From: Chloroflexota bacterium
GTDB taxonomy: Bacteria > Chloroflexota > Dormibacteria > Dormibacterales > Dormibacteraceae
Length of the DNA stretch: 6,922 bases
Reading direction: 5' to 3'
Assembly: GCA_005880175.1 (NCBI GenBank)
Contig: VBJR01000036.1
Coordinates: 1-6,922 of the forward strand
Below the pieces are notes generated by a model. That model had not been told where the DNA came from. It saw only the letters and a list, made by a program, of their open reading frames with translations, and did no database searches. The position numbers and the translations under genes were made by a program. Shown here in pieces: positions 1 through 6,625 of this stretch (positions within the stretch are counted from its first letter, which is position 1; each line of letters starts with the position of its first letter).

Positions 1-1
1 C

Positions 2-3000
2 AAGATCGCGGGCGAGCTGACGCCGGCGGTCTTCCACGTCGCCGCTCGCGCCGTCGCGACCCACGCGCTGTCGATCTTCGGCGACCACTCCGACGTGATG
101 GCCGCCCGCGCCACGGGCTTCGCGATGCTCTGCTCCTCGTCCGTGCAGGAGGCGCAGGACCTGGCGCTCGTCGCCCACGCGGCCACCCTCGAGGCCCGGA
201 TCCCGTTCCTGCACTTCTTCGACGGGTTCCGCACCTCGCACGAGGTGGACCGCATCGTGCCGCTGGCCGACGGGACGCTGCGAGCGATGATCGACGACGA
301 GCTGGTCCACGCCCACCGGTCCCGCGCCCTGAGCCCGGACCGCCCGTTCGTCCGCGGCACCGCCCAGAACCCGGACGTGTTCTTCCAGGCCCGGGAGGCG
401 GCCAATCCGTACCACGCCGCGGTCCCGCGGGTAGTGGCCGCGGCCATGGGGCGCCTGGGCGCGCTGACCGGCCGCGAGTACCGCCTGTTCGACTACCACG
501 GCGATCCGGAGGCCGAGCGCGTGCTGGTGCTGATGGGGTCGGCCGCCGGCGCGGCCCAGGAGGCCGTCGAGGCGCTGCGGGCGCGCGGCGAGCGCGTCGG
601 ACTGGTCACCGTCCGCCTGTTCCGTCCCTTCGACGGGGCCGCGCTCGCCGCCGCCCTGCCCGTCACGGCGCGGGCGGTGGCCGTCCTGGACCGGACCAAG
701 GAGCCGGGCGCCCTGGGCGAGCCGCTCTACCAGGACGTGGTCACGGCGCTGGCCGAGCAGGGCCGGCACGTGCCGCTGGTCATCGGCGGCCGCTACGGCC
801 TGGCCTCCAAGGAGTTCACGCCGGCGATGGCCGTGGCCGTCTTCGGGGAGCTGGAGGCCACCGAGCCTCGCCGCCACTTCACCGTCGGCATCAACGACGA
901 CGTGACGCGGCTCAGCCTGCCCGTCGACCGCTCGTTCCCCGCCGAGCCCGACGACGTCGTGCGCGCCGTCTTCTACGGGCTGGGCAGCGACGGCACGGTC
1001 GGCGCCAACCGCAACTCCGTGAAGATCATCGGCGAGCAGACCGACCTGTTCGCCCAGGGCTACTTCGTCGTGGATTCCAAGAAGTCGGGCTCGCTGACGG
1101 TCTCCCACCTCCGCTTCGGGCCGAGGCCGATCCGCTCCACGTACCTGGTCGAGCGCGCCAGCTTCGTCGCGTGCCACCAGTTCAGCCTGCTCGACCGGCT
1201 GGACGTGCTGGGGCTCGCCGAGCCGGGCGCCACGTTCCTGCTCAACAGCCCGTACGGCACCGACGAGGTGTGGGACCGTCTCCCGGTGGAGGACCAGCGG
1301 TCGATCATCGAGAAGCGGCTGCGGTTCTTCGTGGTGGATGCCAGCGGGGTGGCCCGCGATGCGGGGTTGGCCGGCCGCGTCAACACGGTGCTCCAGACCT
1401 GCTTCTTCGCGCTCTCGGGCGTGCTGCCGCGGGAGCGCGCCGTCGCCGCCATCAAGGCCGCGATCGCCAGGACCTACGCCAAGCGCGGCGAGGCGGTCGT
1501 GTCCCGCAACCACGCCGCCGTCGACGCCGCGCTGGACGGCCTCCGCGAGGTGTCCGTTCCGGCCGCGGCAACGTCGACGCGGCACCGCCGGCCGGCGTTG
1601 ACCGGAGACGCCCGCGAATTCGTCCAGCGCGTGACGGCGATGATGGCGGCCGGACAGGGCGACCTGCTCCCGGTCAGCGCGCTGCCGCCCGACGGCACGT
1701 TCCCCAGCGGCACGTCCCGGTTCGAGCGGCGGGGCATCGCGGAGGAGATCCCGGTCTGGGACCCGTCGATCTGCATCGACTGCGCCAAGTGCGCGCTGGT
1801 CTGCCCGCACGCCGCGATCCGGATGAAGGTGTTCGGCGCCGACGCGCTGGAGGGCGCGCCGGATGGCTTCCAGCACAAGGAGTGCCGCTCGAAGGACCAG
1901 CCCGGCCTGCTGATGACGATCCAGGTGGCCCCGGACGACTGCACCGGCTGCGGCACCTGCGTGGACGTCTGCCCGGCGAAGTCGAAGACAGAGGTCAGGC
2001 ACAAGTCGATCGACATGGCGCCGCGCCTCGACCACCTCGACCGGGAGCGGGCGAGCTGGGACTTCTTCCGCGGGATCCCCGAGTTCGACCGCACGCAGGT
2101 CAAGGTGGCCACGATCAAGGGCTCGCAGATGCTGGAACCGCTGTTCGAGTTCTCGGGCGCGTGCGCCGGCTGCGGCGAGACGCCCTACCTCAAGCTGCTG
2201 ACCCAGCTGTCCGGCGACCGCCTGCTGGTCGCGAACGCGACCGGCTGCTCCTCGATCTACGGCGGCAACCTGCCCACCACGCCGTGGTCGGCGAACCGCG
2301 AGGGCCGCGGGCCGGCGTGGTCCAACTCCCTGTTCGAGGACAACGCCGAGTTCGGCCTGGGCATGCGCCTGGCGCTCGACCACCAGCGGGAGCACGCGGC
2401 CCAGCTGCTCCGGGCGCTGACGCCGGAGGTCGGCGAGGAGCTCGCGCGGGCGCTGCTGACGGCGGACCAGGCGGGCGAGGCGGGCATCGGCGCGCAGCGC
2501 GAGCGCGTCCGGCTCCTGCGCGAACGGCTGGCCGGGCTGGCGGATCCTCGCGCCGGTGAGCTGGCCCGGATGGCGGACCACCTCGTCAGGAAGAGCGTGT
2601 GGATCGTCGGCGGCGACGGCTGGGCCTACGACATCGGGTCTGGCGGCCTCGACCACGTGCTCGCGTCGGGCGCCGACGTCAACGTGCTCGTGCTCGACAC
2701 CGAGGTCTACTCGAACACCGGCGGCCAGGCCTCCAAGTCCACGCCGCGGGGCGCGGTGGCCAAGTTCGCCGCCGCCGGCAAGCGGACGCGCAAGAAGGAC
2801 CTGGGGATGATCGCCATCGCGTACGGGGACGTCTACGTGGCGCACGTGGCCCTTGGCGCCGACAACGCTCAGACCGTCAAGGCGCTGGCGGAGGCCGAGG
2901 CGCATCCCGGTCCGTCGCTGGTCATCGCCTACTCCCACTGCATCGCCCACGGCATCGACATGGCGGCGGGGATGAGCCACCAGAAGGAGGCGGTGGACTC

Positions 3001-3247
3001 GGGCTACTGGCCCCTCTACCGCTACGACCCGAGCCTGGGCGCCGCGGGCGAGCACCCGTTCCGGATCGACTCGCGCAAGCCGGTGATCCCGCTGACGCAG
3101 TTCGCGAGCAAGGAGGCACGGTTCACGATGCTGGAGCGGTCGCGACCAGCCGACTACGAGCGGCTGATGGAGCAGGCGCAGCACGACGTGGACGCCCGCT
3201 GGCACCTGTACGAGCAGCTGGGGGAGATCGACCGTGACGACGCCTGA
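2..3247 (+). CDS. nifJ: Pyruvate:ferredoxin (flavodoxin) oxidoreductase, single-chain NifJ type, 5'-truncated by window edge
   Basis: Cytoplasmic enzyme that oxidises pyruvate with CoA to acetyl-CoA and CO2 and passes electrons to ferredoxin or flavodoxin. The frame is already open at base 2, and the preceding codons read as PFOR (KIAGELTPAVFHVAAR), so the true start lies before the window. By comparison with remembered Desulfovibrio africanus PFOR, about 100 residues are missing; 1081 are present. Counting from the first codon, Arg16 (bases 47-49) matches the pyruvate-binding Arg of domain I. Two ferredoxin-type [4Fe-4S] motifs follow, at Cys591/594/597/601 and Cys647/650/653/657. The proximal cluster ligands are Cys721, Cys724, Cys749 and Cys980; their spacing (3, 25, 231) equals that of D. 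africanus Cys812/815/840/1071. The thiamine diphosphate/Mg site is GDGWAYDIG (871-879) with YSNTGGQ (903-909). The protein ends without the long C-terminal extension of the D. africanus enzyme. No frameshift or missing ligand is seen, so it should be active. Its stop overlaps the next gene by 14 bases. Confidence 0.97.
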   Translation, partial: KIAGELTPAVFHVAARAVATHALSIFGDHSDVMAARATGFAMLCSSSVQEAQDLALVAHAATLEARIPFLHFFDGFRTSHEVDRIVPLADGTLRAMIDDELVHAHRSRALSPDRPFVRGTAQNPDVFFQAREAANPYHAAVPRVVAAAMGRLGALTGREYRLFDYHGDPEAERVLVLMGSAAGAAQEAVEALRARGERVGLVTVRLFRPFDGAALAAALPVTARAVAVLDRTKEPGALGEPLYQDVVTALAEQGRHVPLVIGGRYGLASKEFTPAMAVAVFGELEATEPRRHFTVGINDDVTRLSLPVDRSFPAEPDDVVRAVFYGLGSDGTVGANRNSVKIIGEQTDLFAQGYFVVDSKKSGSLTVSHLRFGPRPIRSTYLVERASFVACHQFSLLDRLDVLGLAEPGATFLLNSPYGTDEVWDRLPVEDQRSIIEKRLRFFVVDASGVARDAGLAGRVNTVLQTCFFALSGVLPRERAVAAIKAAIARTYAKRGEAVVSRNHAAVDAALDGLREVSVPAAATSTRHRRPALTGDAREFVQRVTAMMAAGQGDLLPVSALPPDGTFPSGTSRFERRGIAEEIPVWDPSICIDCAKCALVCPHAAIRMKVFGADALEGAPDGFQHKECRSKDQPGLLMTIQVAPDDCTGCGTCVDVCPAKSKTEVRHKSIDMAPRLDHLDRERASWDFFRGIPEFDRTQVKVATIKGSQMLEPLFEFSGACAGCGETPYLKLLTQLSGDRLLVANATGCSSIYGGNLPTTPWSANREGRGPAWSNSLFEDNAEFGLGMRLALDHQREHAAQLLRALTPEVGEELARALLTADQAGEAGIGAQRERVRLLRERLAGLADPRAGELARMADHLVRKSVWIVGGDGWAYDIGSGGLDHVLASGADVNVLVLDTEVYSNTGGQASKSTPRGAVAKFAAAGKRTRKKDLGMIAIAYGDVYVAHVALGADNAQTVKALAEAEAHPGPSLVIAYSHCIAHGIDMAAGMSHQKEAVDSGYWPLYRYDPSLGAAGEHPFRIDSRKPVIPLTQFASKEARFTMLERSRPADYERLMEQAQHDVDARWHLYEQLGEIDRDDA
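3220..3226 (+). promoter_or_regulatory. Shine-Dalgarno site for the DHOD-like gene
   Basis: GGGGGAG lies 7 bases before a GTG codon at 3234, inside the end of the PFOR coding region. It supports GTG at 3234 as the start of the DHOD-like gene, even though this makes the two genes overlap. Confidence 0.6.
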
Positions 3248-4247
3248 CCTGCGCACCACCTATCTGGGCCTGGAGCTGTCGAACCCCCTGGTGGCGTCGG
3301 CCTCCCCCCTCTCGGCCGGCCTGGACACGCTGCTCCGGCTGGAGGAGGCGGGCGCGGGCGCCGTGGTGCTCCAGTCGCTGTTCGAGGAGCAGATCGAGCA
3401 CGAGGAGCTCCACGTCCACCACGTCCTGGAGACGGGCTCCCACAGCCAGCCGGAGGCGTGCGGCTACTTCCCCGAGCTGGACGACTACAACACCGGGCCC
3501 CGCGCCTACCTGGACCACCTGGAGGCCGCGCGGACTGCCCTCGACGTCCCGGTCATCGCCAGCCTCAACGGCTCCAGCCCCGGAGGGTGGGTCCGGTACG
3601 CGAGGCTGCTCGAGGAGGCGGGCGCCCACGCGATCGAGCTGAACGTCCACTTCGTGCCTGTGCACCCGTCGATGCCGGGGGTCGAGGTCGAGGCGCGCTG
3701 CCTGGAGCTCGTGGCCTCCGTGCGCCAGGCGACCCGCGTGCCGCTGGCGGTGAAGATCGGCCCGTTCTTCAGCTCGCTGCCCGACATGGCGAACCGCCTG
3801 GCCCGGGCCGGCGCCGACGGGCTCGTGCTGTTCAACCGCTTCCTGGAACCGGACATCGACCTGGAGACGCTGACGGTGGTGCCGACCGTGCGCCTCAGCA
3901 CGTCCGAGGAGGTGCGGCTGCCGCTGCGCTGGATCGCCATACTGCGCGGCCGGGTCGGCTGCTCGCTCGCGGCCACGACCGGGGTCCACGAGCCGGAGGA
4001 CGCCGTGAAGCTGCTCCTGGCCGGGGCCGACGTGACGATGATGGCGTCGGCGCTGCTCCGGCACGGGCCGGGCCGGCTGAGCGAGGTCCGCGAGGGGGTC
4101 GCCGCCTGGCTGGAGGACCACGAGTACGAGAGCGTGGCCCAGCTCCGGGGCAGCATGAGCCAGCGGTCCGTGGCCGACCCGGGGGCCTACGAGCGCGCCA
4201 ACTACATGAAGGCGCTGACCGGCTATGTGGTGGGTGAGCAGCGATGA
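3234..4247 (+). CDS. Dihydroorotate dehydrogenase-like FMN protein, probably not a true DHODH
   Basis: A 337-residue TIM-barrel flavoprotein of the PyrD superfamily, in the subgroup catalogued as DHOD-like. Family features seen are the N-terminal SNPLVASASPLS strand (16-27), SLNG (110-113), VKIGPFF (173-179) with the expected FMN-contacting Lys174, and a C-terminal phosphate-binding-type region LAATTGVHEPEDA (245-257) followed by LLAGADVTMMASAL. Residues that define real dihydroorotate dehydrogenases are not there. The active-site loop after ELNV reads HFVP (139-142) rather than SCPN/NSPN, so the catalytic Cys/Ser is lost. The usual TKS lysine is replaced in VLQS (Gln47), and the orotate-binding NSMGLPN loop is replaced around GYFPELDDYNTGP (77-89). 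It probably binds FMN, but its substrate is unknown. The family is often annotated beside nifJ, and here the gene overlaps the PFOR gene by 14 bases, which suggests a PFOR-linked redox role (inference). The GTG start is chosen from the SD site and from the match beginning at once (LRTTYLGLELSNPL). Confidence 0.9.
   Translation: MTTPDLRTTYLGLELSNPLVASASPLSAGLDTLLRLEEAGAGAVVLQSLFEEQIEHEELHVHHVLETGSHSQPEACGYFPELDDYNTGPRAYLDHLEAARTALDVPVIASLNGSSPGGWVRYARLLEEAGAHAIELNVHFVPVHPSMPGVEVEARCLELVASVRQATRVPLAVKIGPFFSSLPDMANRLARAGADGLVLFNRFLEPDIDLETLTVVPTVRLSTSEEVRLPLRWIAILRGRVGCSLAATTGVHEPEDAVKLLLAGADVTMMASALLRHGPGRLSEVREGVAAWLEDHEYESVAQLRGSMSQRSVADPGAYERANYMKALTGYVVGEQR
4233..4238 (+). promoter_or_regulatory. 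Weak Shine-Dalgarno site for hydB
   Basis: GGTGAG ends 5 bases before the ATG at 4244. It is a moderate match and lies inside the last codons of the DHOD-like gene. Together with the ATGA stop/start overlap it suggests that hydB translation depends on ribosomes finishing the upstream gene. Confidence 0.4.
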
Positions 4248-5356
4248 GGACGCTCCCGGCGGCCCGCCTCGGCGACCTGGTGGCGGCGCTGCGCCGCCGC
4301 GGCTGGCGGGTGATCGGGCCCGTCCTGCGCGAGGGCGCCGTGACGTACGGCGAGGTCGAGTCGGCGGCCGACCTGCCGCGCGGGTGGACGGACCGGCAGG
4401 ACGCCGGCACGTACCGCCTGGAGCGCGACCCGCGCGACCTCTTCTTCGGCTTCACGCTCGGCGCCCAGTCCTGGAAGCCGTTCCTGTTCCCGCCCCGGCT
4501 CCGGCTGTGGAGCGCGGAGCGGGACGAGGGCGGCTCGTTCGAGGTGCGCGGCGAGCGCGAGGAGGCGCCCATGCAGGCGTTCCTGGGCGTCCGGCCGTGC
4601 GACCTGGCCGCCATCGCGGTCCAGGACCGCGTGTTCCTGCGGGGCGACCACACGGACCCCGACTACCGGCGCCGCCGCGAGCGCGCGTTCCTGGTCGCCG
4701 TCACGTGCGGCCAGGCCGCCGCCACCTGCTTCTGCACGTCGATGGGCCACGGGCCGCGGGCCCGGAGCGGGTTCGACCTGGCCCTGACCGAGCTGCGCGA
4801 CGACGCCGGTCACCGCTTCCTGGTGGAGGCGGGCACCGAGCGCGGCGCCGAGCTGCTGGCCGAGCTGCCCACCCGGCCGGCCCGGCCGGGGGATCGGCAG
4901 GGCGCCGAGCGCCTTGCGGCGGCGACCGCCGGGCAGATCACCCGGCGGATGCCGGCCGGCATCGCCGGTGTCCCGCGCGACAGCTACGCGCATCCGCGCT
5001 GGGACGAGGTCGCGGTCCGCTGCCTGGCCTGCACCAACTGCACGCTCGTCTGCCCGACCTGCTTCTGCATGGCGGTCGAGGACACCACCGATCTCACCGG
5101 CGCCGCGCACCGCGACCGGCGCTGGGACTCCTGCTTCACGGCGGGGCACTCGTACATCCACGGCGGCAGCGTCCACGCCTCGACGGCGTCGCGGTACCGG
5201 CAGTGGCTGACGCACAAGCTCTCGACGTGGGTGGACCAGTTCGGCACCTCGGGATGCACCGGCTGCGGCCGCTGCATCGCGTGGTGCCCGGCCGCCATCG
5301 ACATCACGGAGGAGGCCGCGGCCATCGCCGCGAGTCCAGGAGGTACGAGATGCTGA
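4244..5356 (+). CDS. hydB: Group 3b [NiFe] hydrogenase (sulfhydrogenase) beta subunit, 4Fe-4S dicluster protein
   Basis: A 370-residue iron-sulfur subunit of the HydB/AsrA family. It carries electrons between the flavin subunit and the rest of a soluble NAD(P)-linked hydrogenase. Motifs seen are GVRPCDLAAI (115-124), an N-domain cysteine group (Cys155, Cys162, Cys164 in TCFCTSMG), a first ferredoxin-like cluster at Cys260/263/266/270 followed by Cys273 and Cys275 (CPTCFC), the conserved WDSCFTAGHSYIHGGSV stretch (294-310), and a second cluster at Cys338/341/344/348 in CTGCGRCIAWCP. No signal peptide or membrane segment is seen. The same family includes the A subunit of anaerobic sulfite reductase. 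The hydrogenase small subunit downstream, in the place where a sulfite reductase would have asrC, favours the hydrogenase reading. The ATG overlaps the previous stop by 4 bases (ATGA). The symbol follows Pyrococcus furiosus sulfhydrogenase naming. Confidence 0.92.
   Translation: MRTLPAARLGDLVAALRRRGWRVIGPVLREGAVTYGEVESAADLPRGWTDRQDAGTYRLERDPRDLFFGFTLGAQSWKPFLFPPRLRLWSAERDEGGSFEVRGEREEAPMQAFLGVRPCDLAAIAVQDRVFLRGDHTDPDYRRRRERAFLVAVTCGQAAATCFCTSMGHGPRARSGFDLALTELRDDAGHRFLVEAGTERGAELLAELPTRPARPGDRQGAERLAAATAGQITRRMPAGIAGVPRDSYAHPRWDEVAVRCLACTNCTLVCPTCFCMAVEDTTDLTGAAHRDRRWDSCFTAGHSYIHGGSVHASTASRYRQWLTHKLSTWVDQFGTSGCTGCGRCIAWCPAAIDITEEAAAIAASPGGTRC
5338..5344 (+). promoter_or_regulatory. Strong Shine-Dalgarno site for the cNMP-fold gene
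   Basis: AGGAGGT is a near-perfect anti-16S match, 5 bases before the ATG at 5350. It fixes the start of the small cNMP-fold gene. The same frame stays open far upstream to about 4225, but that upstream part is a shadow of hydB. Confidence 0.75.
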
Positions 5357-5814
5357 CCGTCGCCGAGGCCGTGGCCCGGTGCCCGCTGTTCGACGGGCTG
5401 CCGCGGCGCTACCAGGAGCTGATCGCCGGCTGTGCGCGCTTCGTCCGCTTCGACGCCGACGTCGCGATCTTCCTGGAGGGCCAGCCGGCCGACCGCTTCT
5501 TCGTCCTGCGCGAGGGGCGCGTCACCCTGGAGGTGTTCTCGCCGGAGCGTGGCCGCATCGTGGTCCAGACGCTGGGTCCGGGCGACGCGCTGGGCTGGTC
5601 GTGGCTCTTCCCGCCCTACCGCTGGCACCTGGACGCGATGGCGCGCGAGCGGGTGGCGGCGGTCGCCTTCGACGGCGCCTGCCTGCGCGGCAAGTGCCAC
5701 GAGGACCACCTTCTGGGCCACCTGCTGATGGAGCGCTTCGGGGACCTGATGCTGCAGCGCCTGCAGGCCACCCGCCTCCAGCTCCTCGACGTGTACGCCC
5801 ATGGCAGCCGCTGA
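5350..5814 (+). CDS. Stand-alone cyclic-nucleotide-binding-fold (Crp-like sensor) protein without HTH
   Basis: A 154-residue protein consisting of one CRP/FNR-type beta-roll domain and a C-terminal helix. The N-terminus has the usual opening helix (LFDGLPRRYQELIAGC, 13-28), then IFLEGQPADRFFVLREGRV (40-58), typical of the cNMP fold, then a core strand ending in LGPGD (75-79). The helix GHLLMERFGDLMLQRLQATR (123-142) resembles the CRP dimerisation helix, but the protein ends 12 residues later. There is therefore no helix-turn-helix, whereas CRP-type regulators run past 200 residues. The phosphate-binding cassette is atypical: GWSWLFPPYRW (82-92) stands where CRP has GELGLF with its ribose-contacting Glu and later Arg, so classical cAMP binding is doubtful. 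Cys11, Cys28, Cys111 and Cys116 do not form an obvious FNR cluster motif. Its place between hydB and hydG suggests an accessory or regulatory partner of the hydrogenase (inference). Similar proteins are, as I recall, seen in other bacterial group 3b operons. Confidence 0.88.
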   Translation: MLTVAEAVARCPLFDGLPRRYQELIAGCARFVRFDADVAIFLEGQPADRFFVLREGRVTLEVFSPERGRIVVQTLGPGDALGWSWLFPPYRWHLDAMARERVAAVAFDGACLRGKCHEDHLLGHLLMERFGDLMLQRLQATRLQLLDVYAHGSR

Positions 5815-6622
5815 GCCGGACTTCCTGACGCCCCGGCCCGCGCGCGTCCTGAGCCGGCGCCGGGAGACGCGAGAGTCGGTCACGATCGCGCTCGAGGCGG
5901 CCGGCGAGGCATGGCTGCCCGGCCAGTTCAACATGCTCTACGCGTTCGGCGTCGGAGAGGTGCCGATCTCGATCAGCGGCGACCCCGGCCGGCCGGACCG
6001 CCTGGTCCACACCGTGCGCTCCGTGGGCATGGTGTCGGAGGCGCTCTGCCGCCTGCGGCCCGGTCAGTGGGTCGGGGTGCGCGGCCCGTTCGGGTCCACC
6101 TGGCCGTTGGCCGCGGCGCGCGGCCGGGACGTGCTGCTCGTCGCCGGCGGCGTCGGCCTGGCGCCGCTGCGGCCCGTGGTCTCCGAGCTGTGCCGCCACC
6201 GTCCGGACTATCGCCGCGTGACGCTGCTGTACGGCGCCCGCGCGCCGGGCGACCTGCTGTTCCGGCGCGAGCTGGAGCGCTGGGGACACCGGGTCGACGT
6301 CCTGGTCACGGTGGACCGGGCGGCGCCCGGGTGGACGGGCGACGTGGGCGTCGTGGGGTCGCTGCTGCCCCGGGCCGCCTTCGACCCGGAGGGCGGCGTC
6401 GCGATGGTGTGCGGGCCCGAGGTGATGATGCGGTTCGCGCTCGCCGACCTCCGGCGTCTGGGACTGGCGGAGCGGGCGGCCTGGATCTCGATGGAGCGCA
6501 ACATGCACTGCGCCGTCGGCCTCTGCGGCCACTGCCAGCTCGGCCCGGCGTTCGTCTGCCGCGAGGGACCGGTCTTCCGCGCGGACGCCGTGGCCTGGGC
6601 GCTGGGCGTACGGGAGGTGTGA
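5801..6622 (+). CDS. hydG: Group 3b [NiFe] hydrogenase gamma subunit, FAD/NAD(P)-binding oxidoreductase
   Basis: A 273-residue flavoprotein of the ferredoxin-NADP reductase/PyrK superfamily. It exchanges electrons between NAD(P)H and the iron-sulfur chain of the hydrogenase. The N-terminal FAD-binding barrel includes LPGQFNMLYAFGVGEVPISIS (39-59). VHTVRSVGMVSEAL (69-82) and GVRGPFGSTWPL (92-103) follow. The NAD(P)-binding domain shows VLLVAGGVGLAPLRP (111-125), LLYGAR (142-147) and the CGPEVMM motif (204-210). The C-terminus carries a PyrK-like [2Fe-2S] site with Cys237, Cys242, Cys245 and Cys253 (C-x4-C-x2-C-x7-C). NADH versus NADPH preference cannot be read with confidence. AsrB of sulfite reductase and PyrK of class 1B DHODH are relatives, but the downstream hydrogenase subunit decides the call. 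The ATG at 5801 overlaps the preceding gene by 14 bases and has no clear SD, so translational coupling is likely. Confidence 0.92.
   Translation: MAAAEPDFLTPRPARVLSRRRETRESVTIALEAAGEAWLPGQFNMLYAFGVGEVPISISGDPGRPDRLVHTVRSVGMVSEALCRLRPGQWVGVRGPFGSTWPLAAARGRDVLLVAGGVGLAPLRPVVSELCRHRPDYRRVTLLYGARAPGDLLFRRELERWGHRVDVLVTVDRAAPGWTGDVGVVGSLLPRAAFDPEGGVAMVCGPEVMMRFALADLRRLGLAERAAWISMERNMHCAVGLCGHCQLGPAFVCREGPVFRADAVAWALGVREV
6612..6619 (+). promoter_or_regulatory. Strong Shine-Dalgarno site for the hydrogenase small subunit
   Basis: GGGAGGTG ends 6 bases before the ATG at 6626 and overlaps the last codons of hydG. It supports that start. Confidence 0.7.
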
Positions 6623-6625
6623 GCC

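Noticed and set aside
95..100. GTG/ATG at 95-100 as the true start of the PFOR gene
   Set aside because: Codons from base 2 to 94 encode conserved PFOR sequence, including the pyruvate-binding Arg, so the gene begins upstream of the window.
1171..2559. Plus-strand open frame of 462 residues within nifJ
   Set aside because: Out-of-frame shadow of PFOR, dominated by Arg, Gly, Pro and Ala, while the PFOR frame holds all cluster ligands.
3123..4121. Minus-strand open frame of 332 residues opposite the DHOD-like gene
   Set aside because: Antisense shadow typical of high-GC DNA. Composition is His/Gln/Arg-rich with no recognisable motif, and the plus strand carries a clear family match.
4223..5215. 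Minus-strand open frame of 330 residues opposite hydB
   Set aside because: Antisense shadow of a strongly recognised gene, with no conserved motif.
4225..5349. Long in-frame upstream extension of the cNMP-fold gene (open frame from 4225, would give 529 residues)
   Set aside because: The upstream part is Arg/Pro/Gly-rich low-complexity shadow of hydB in another frame. The real homology and a strong SD begin at 5350.
4984..6532. Two minus-strand open frames (4984-5934 and 5522-6532) opposite the cNMP-fold gene and hydG
   Set aside because: They overlap each other and three real plus-strand genes, have biased composition and no family motifs.
4244..6622. Anaerobic sulfite reductase subunits A and B (asrAB)
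   Set aside because: HydB/AsrA and HydG/AsrB are homologous, but the next gene is a [NiFe] hydrogenase small subunit, not a siroheme sulfite reductase subunit.
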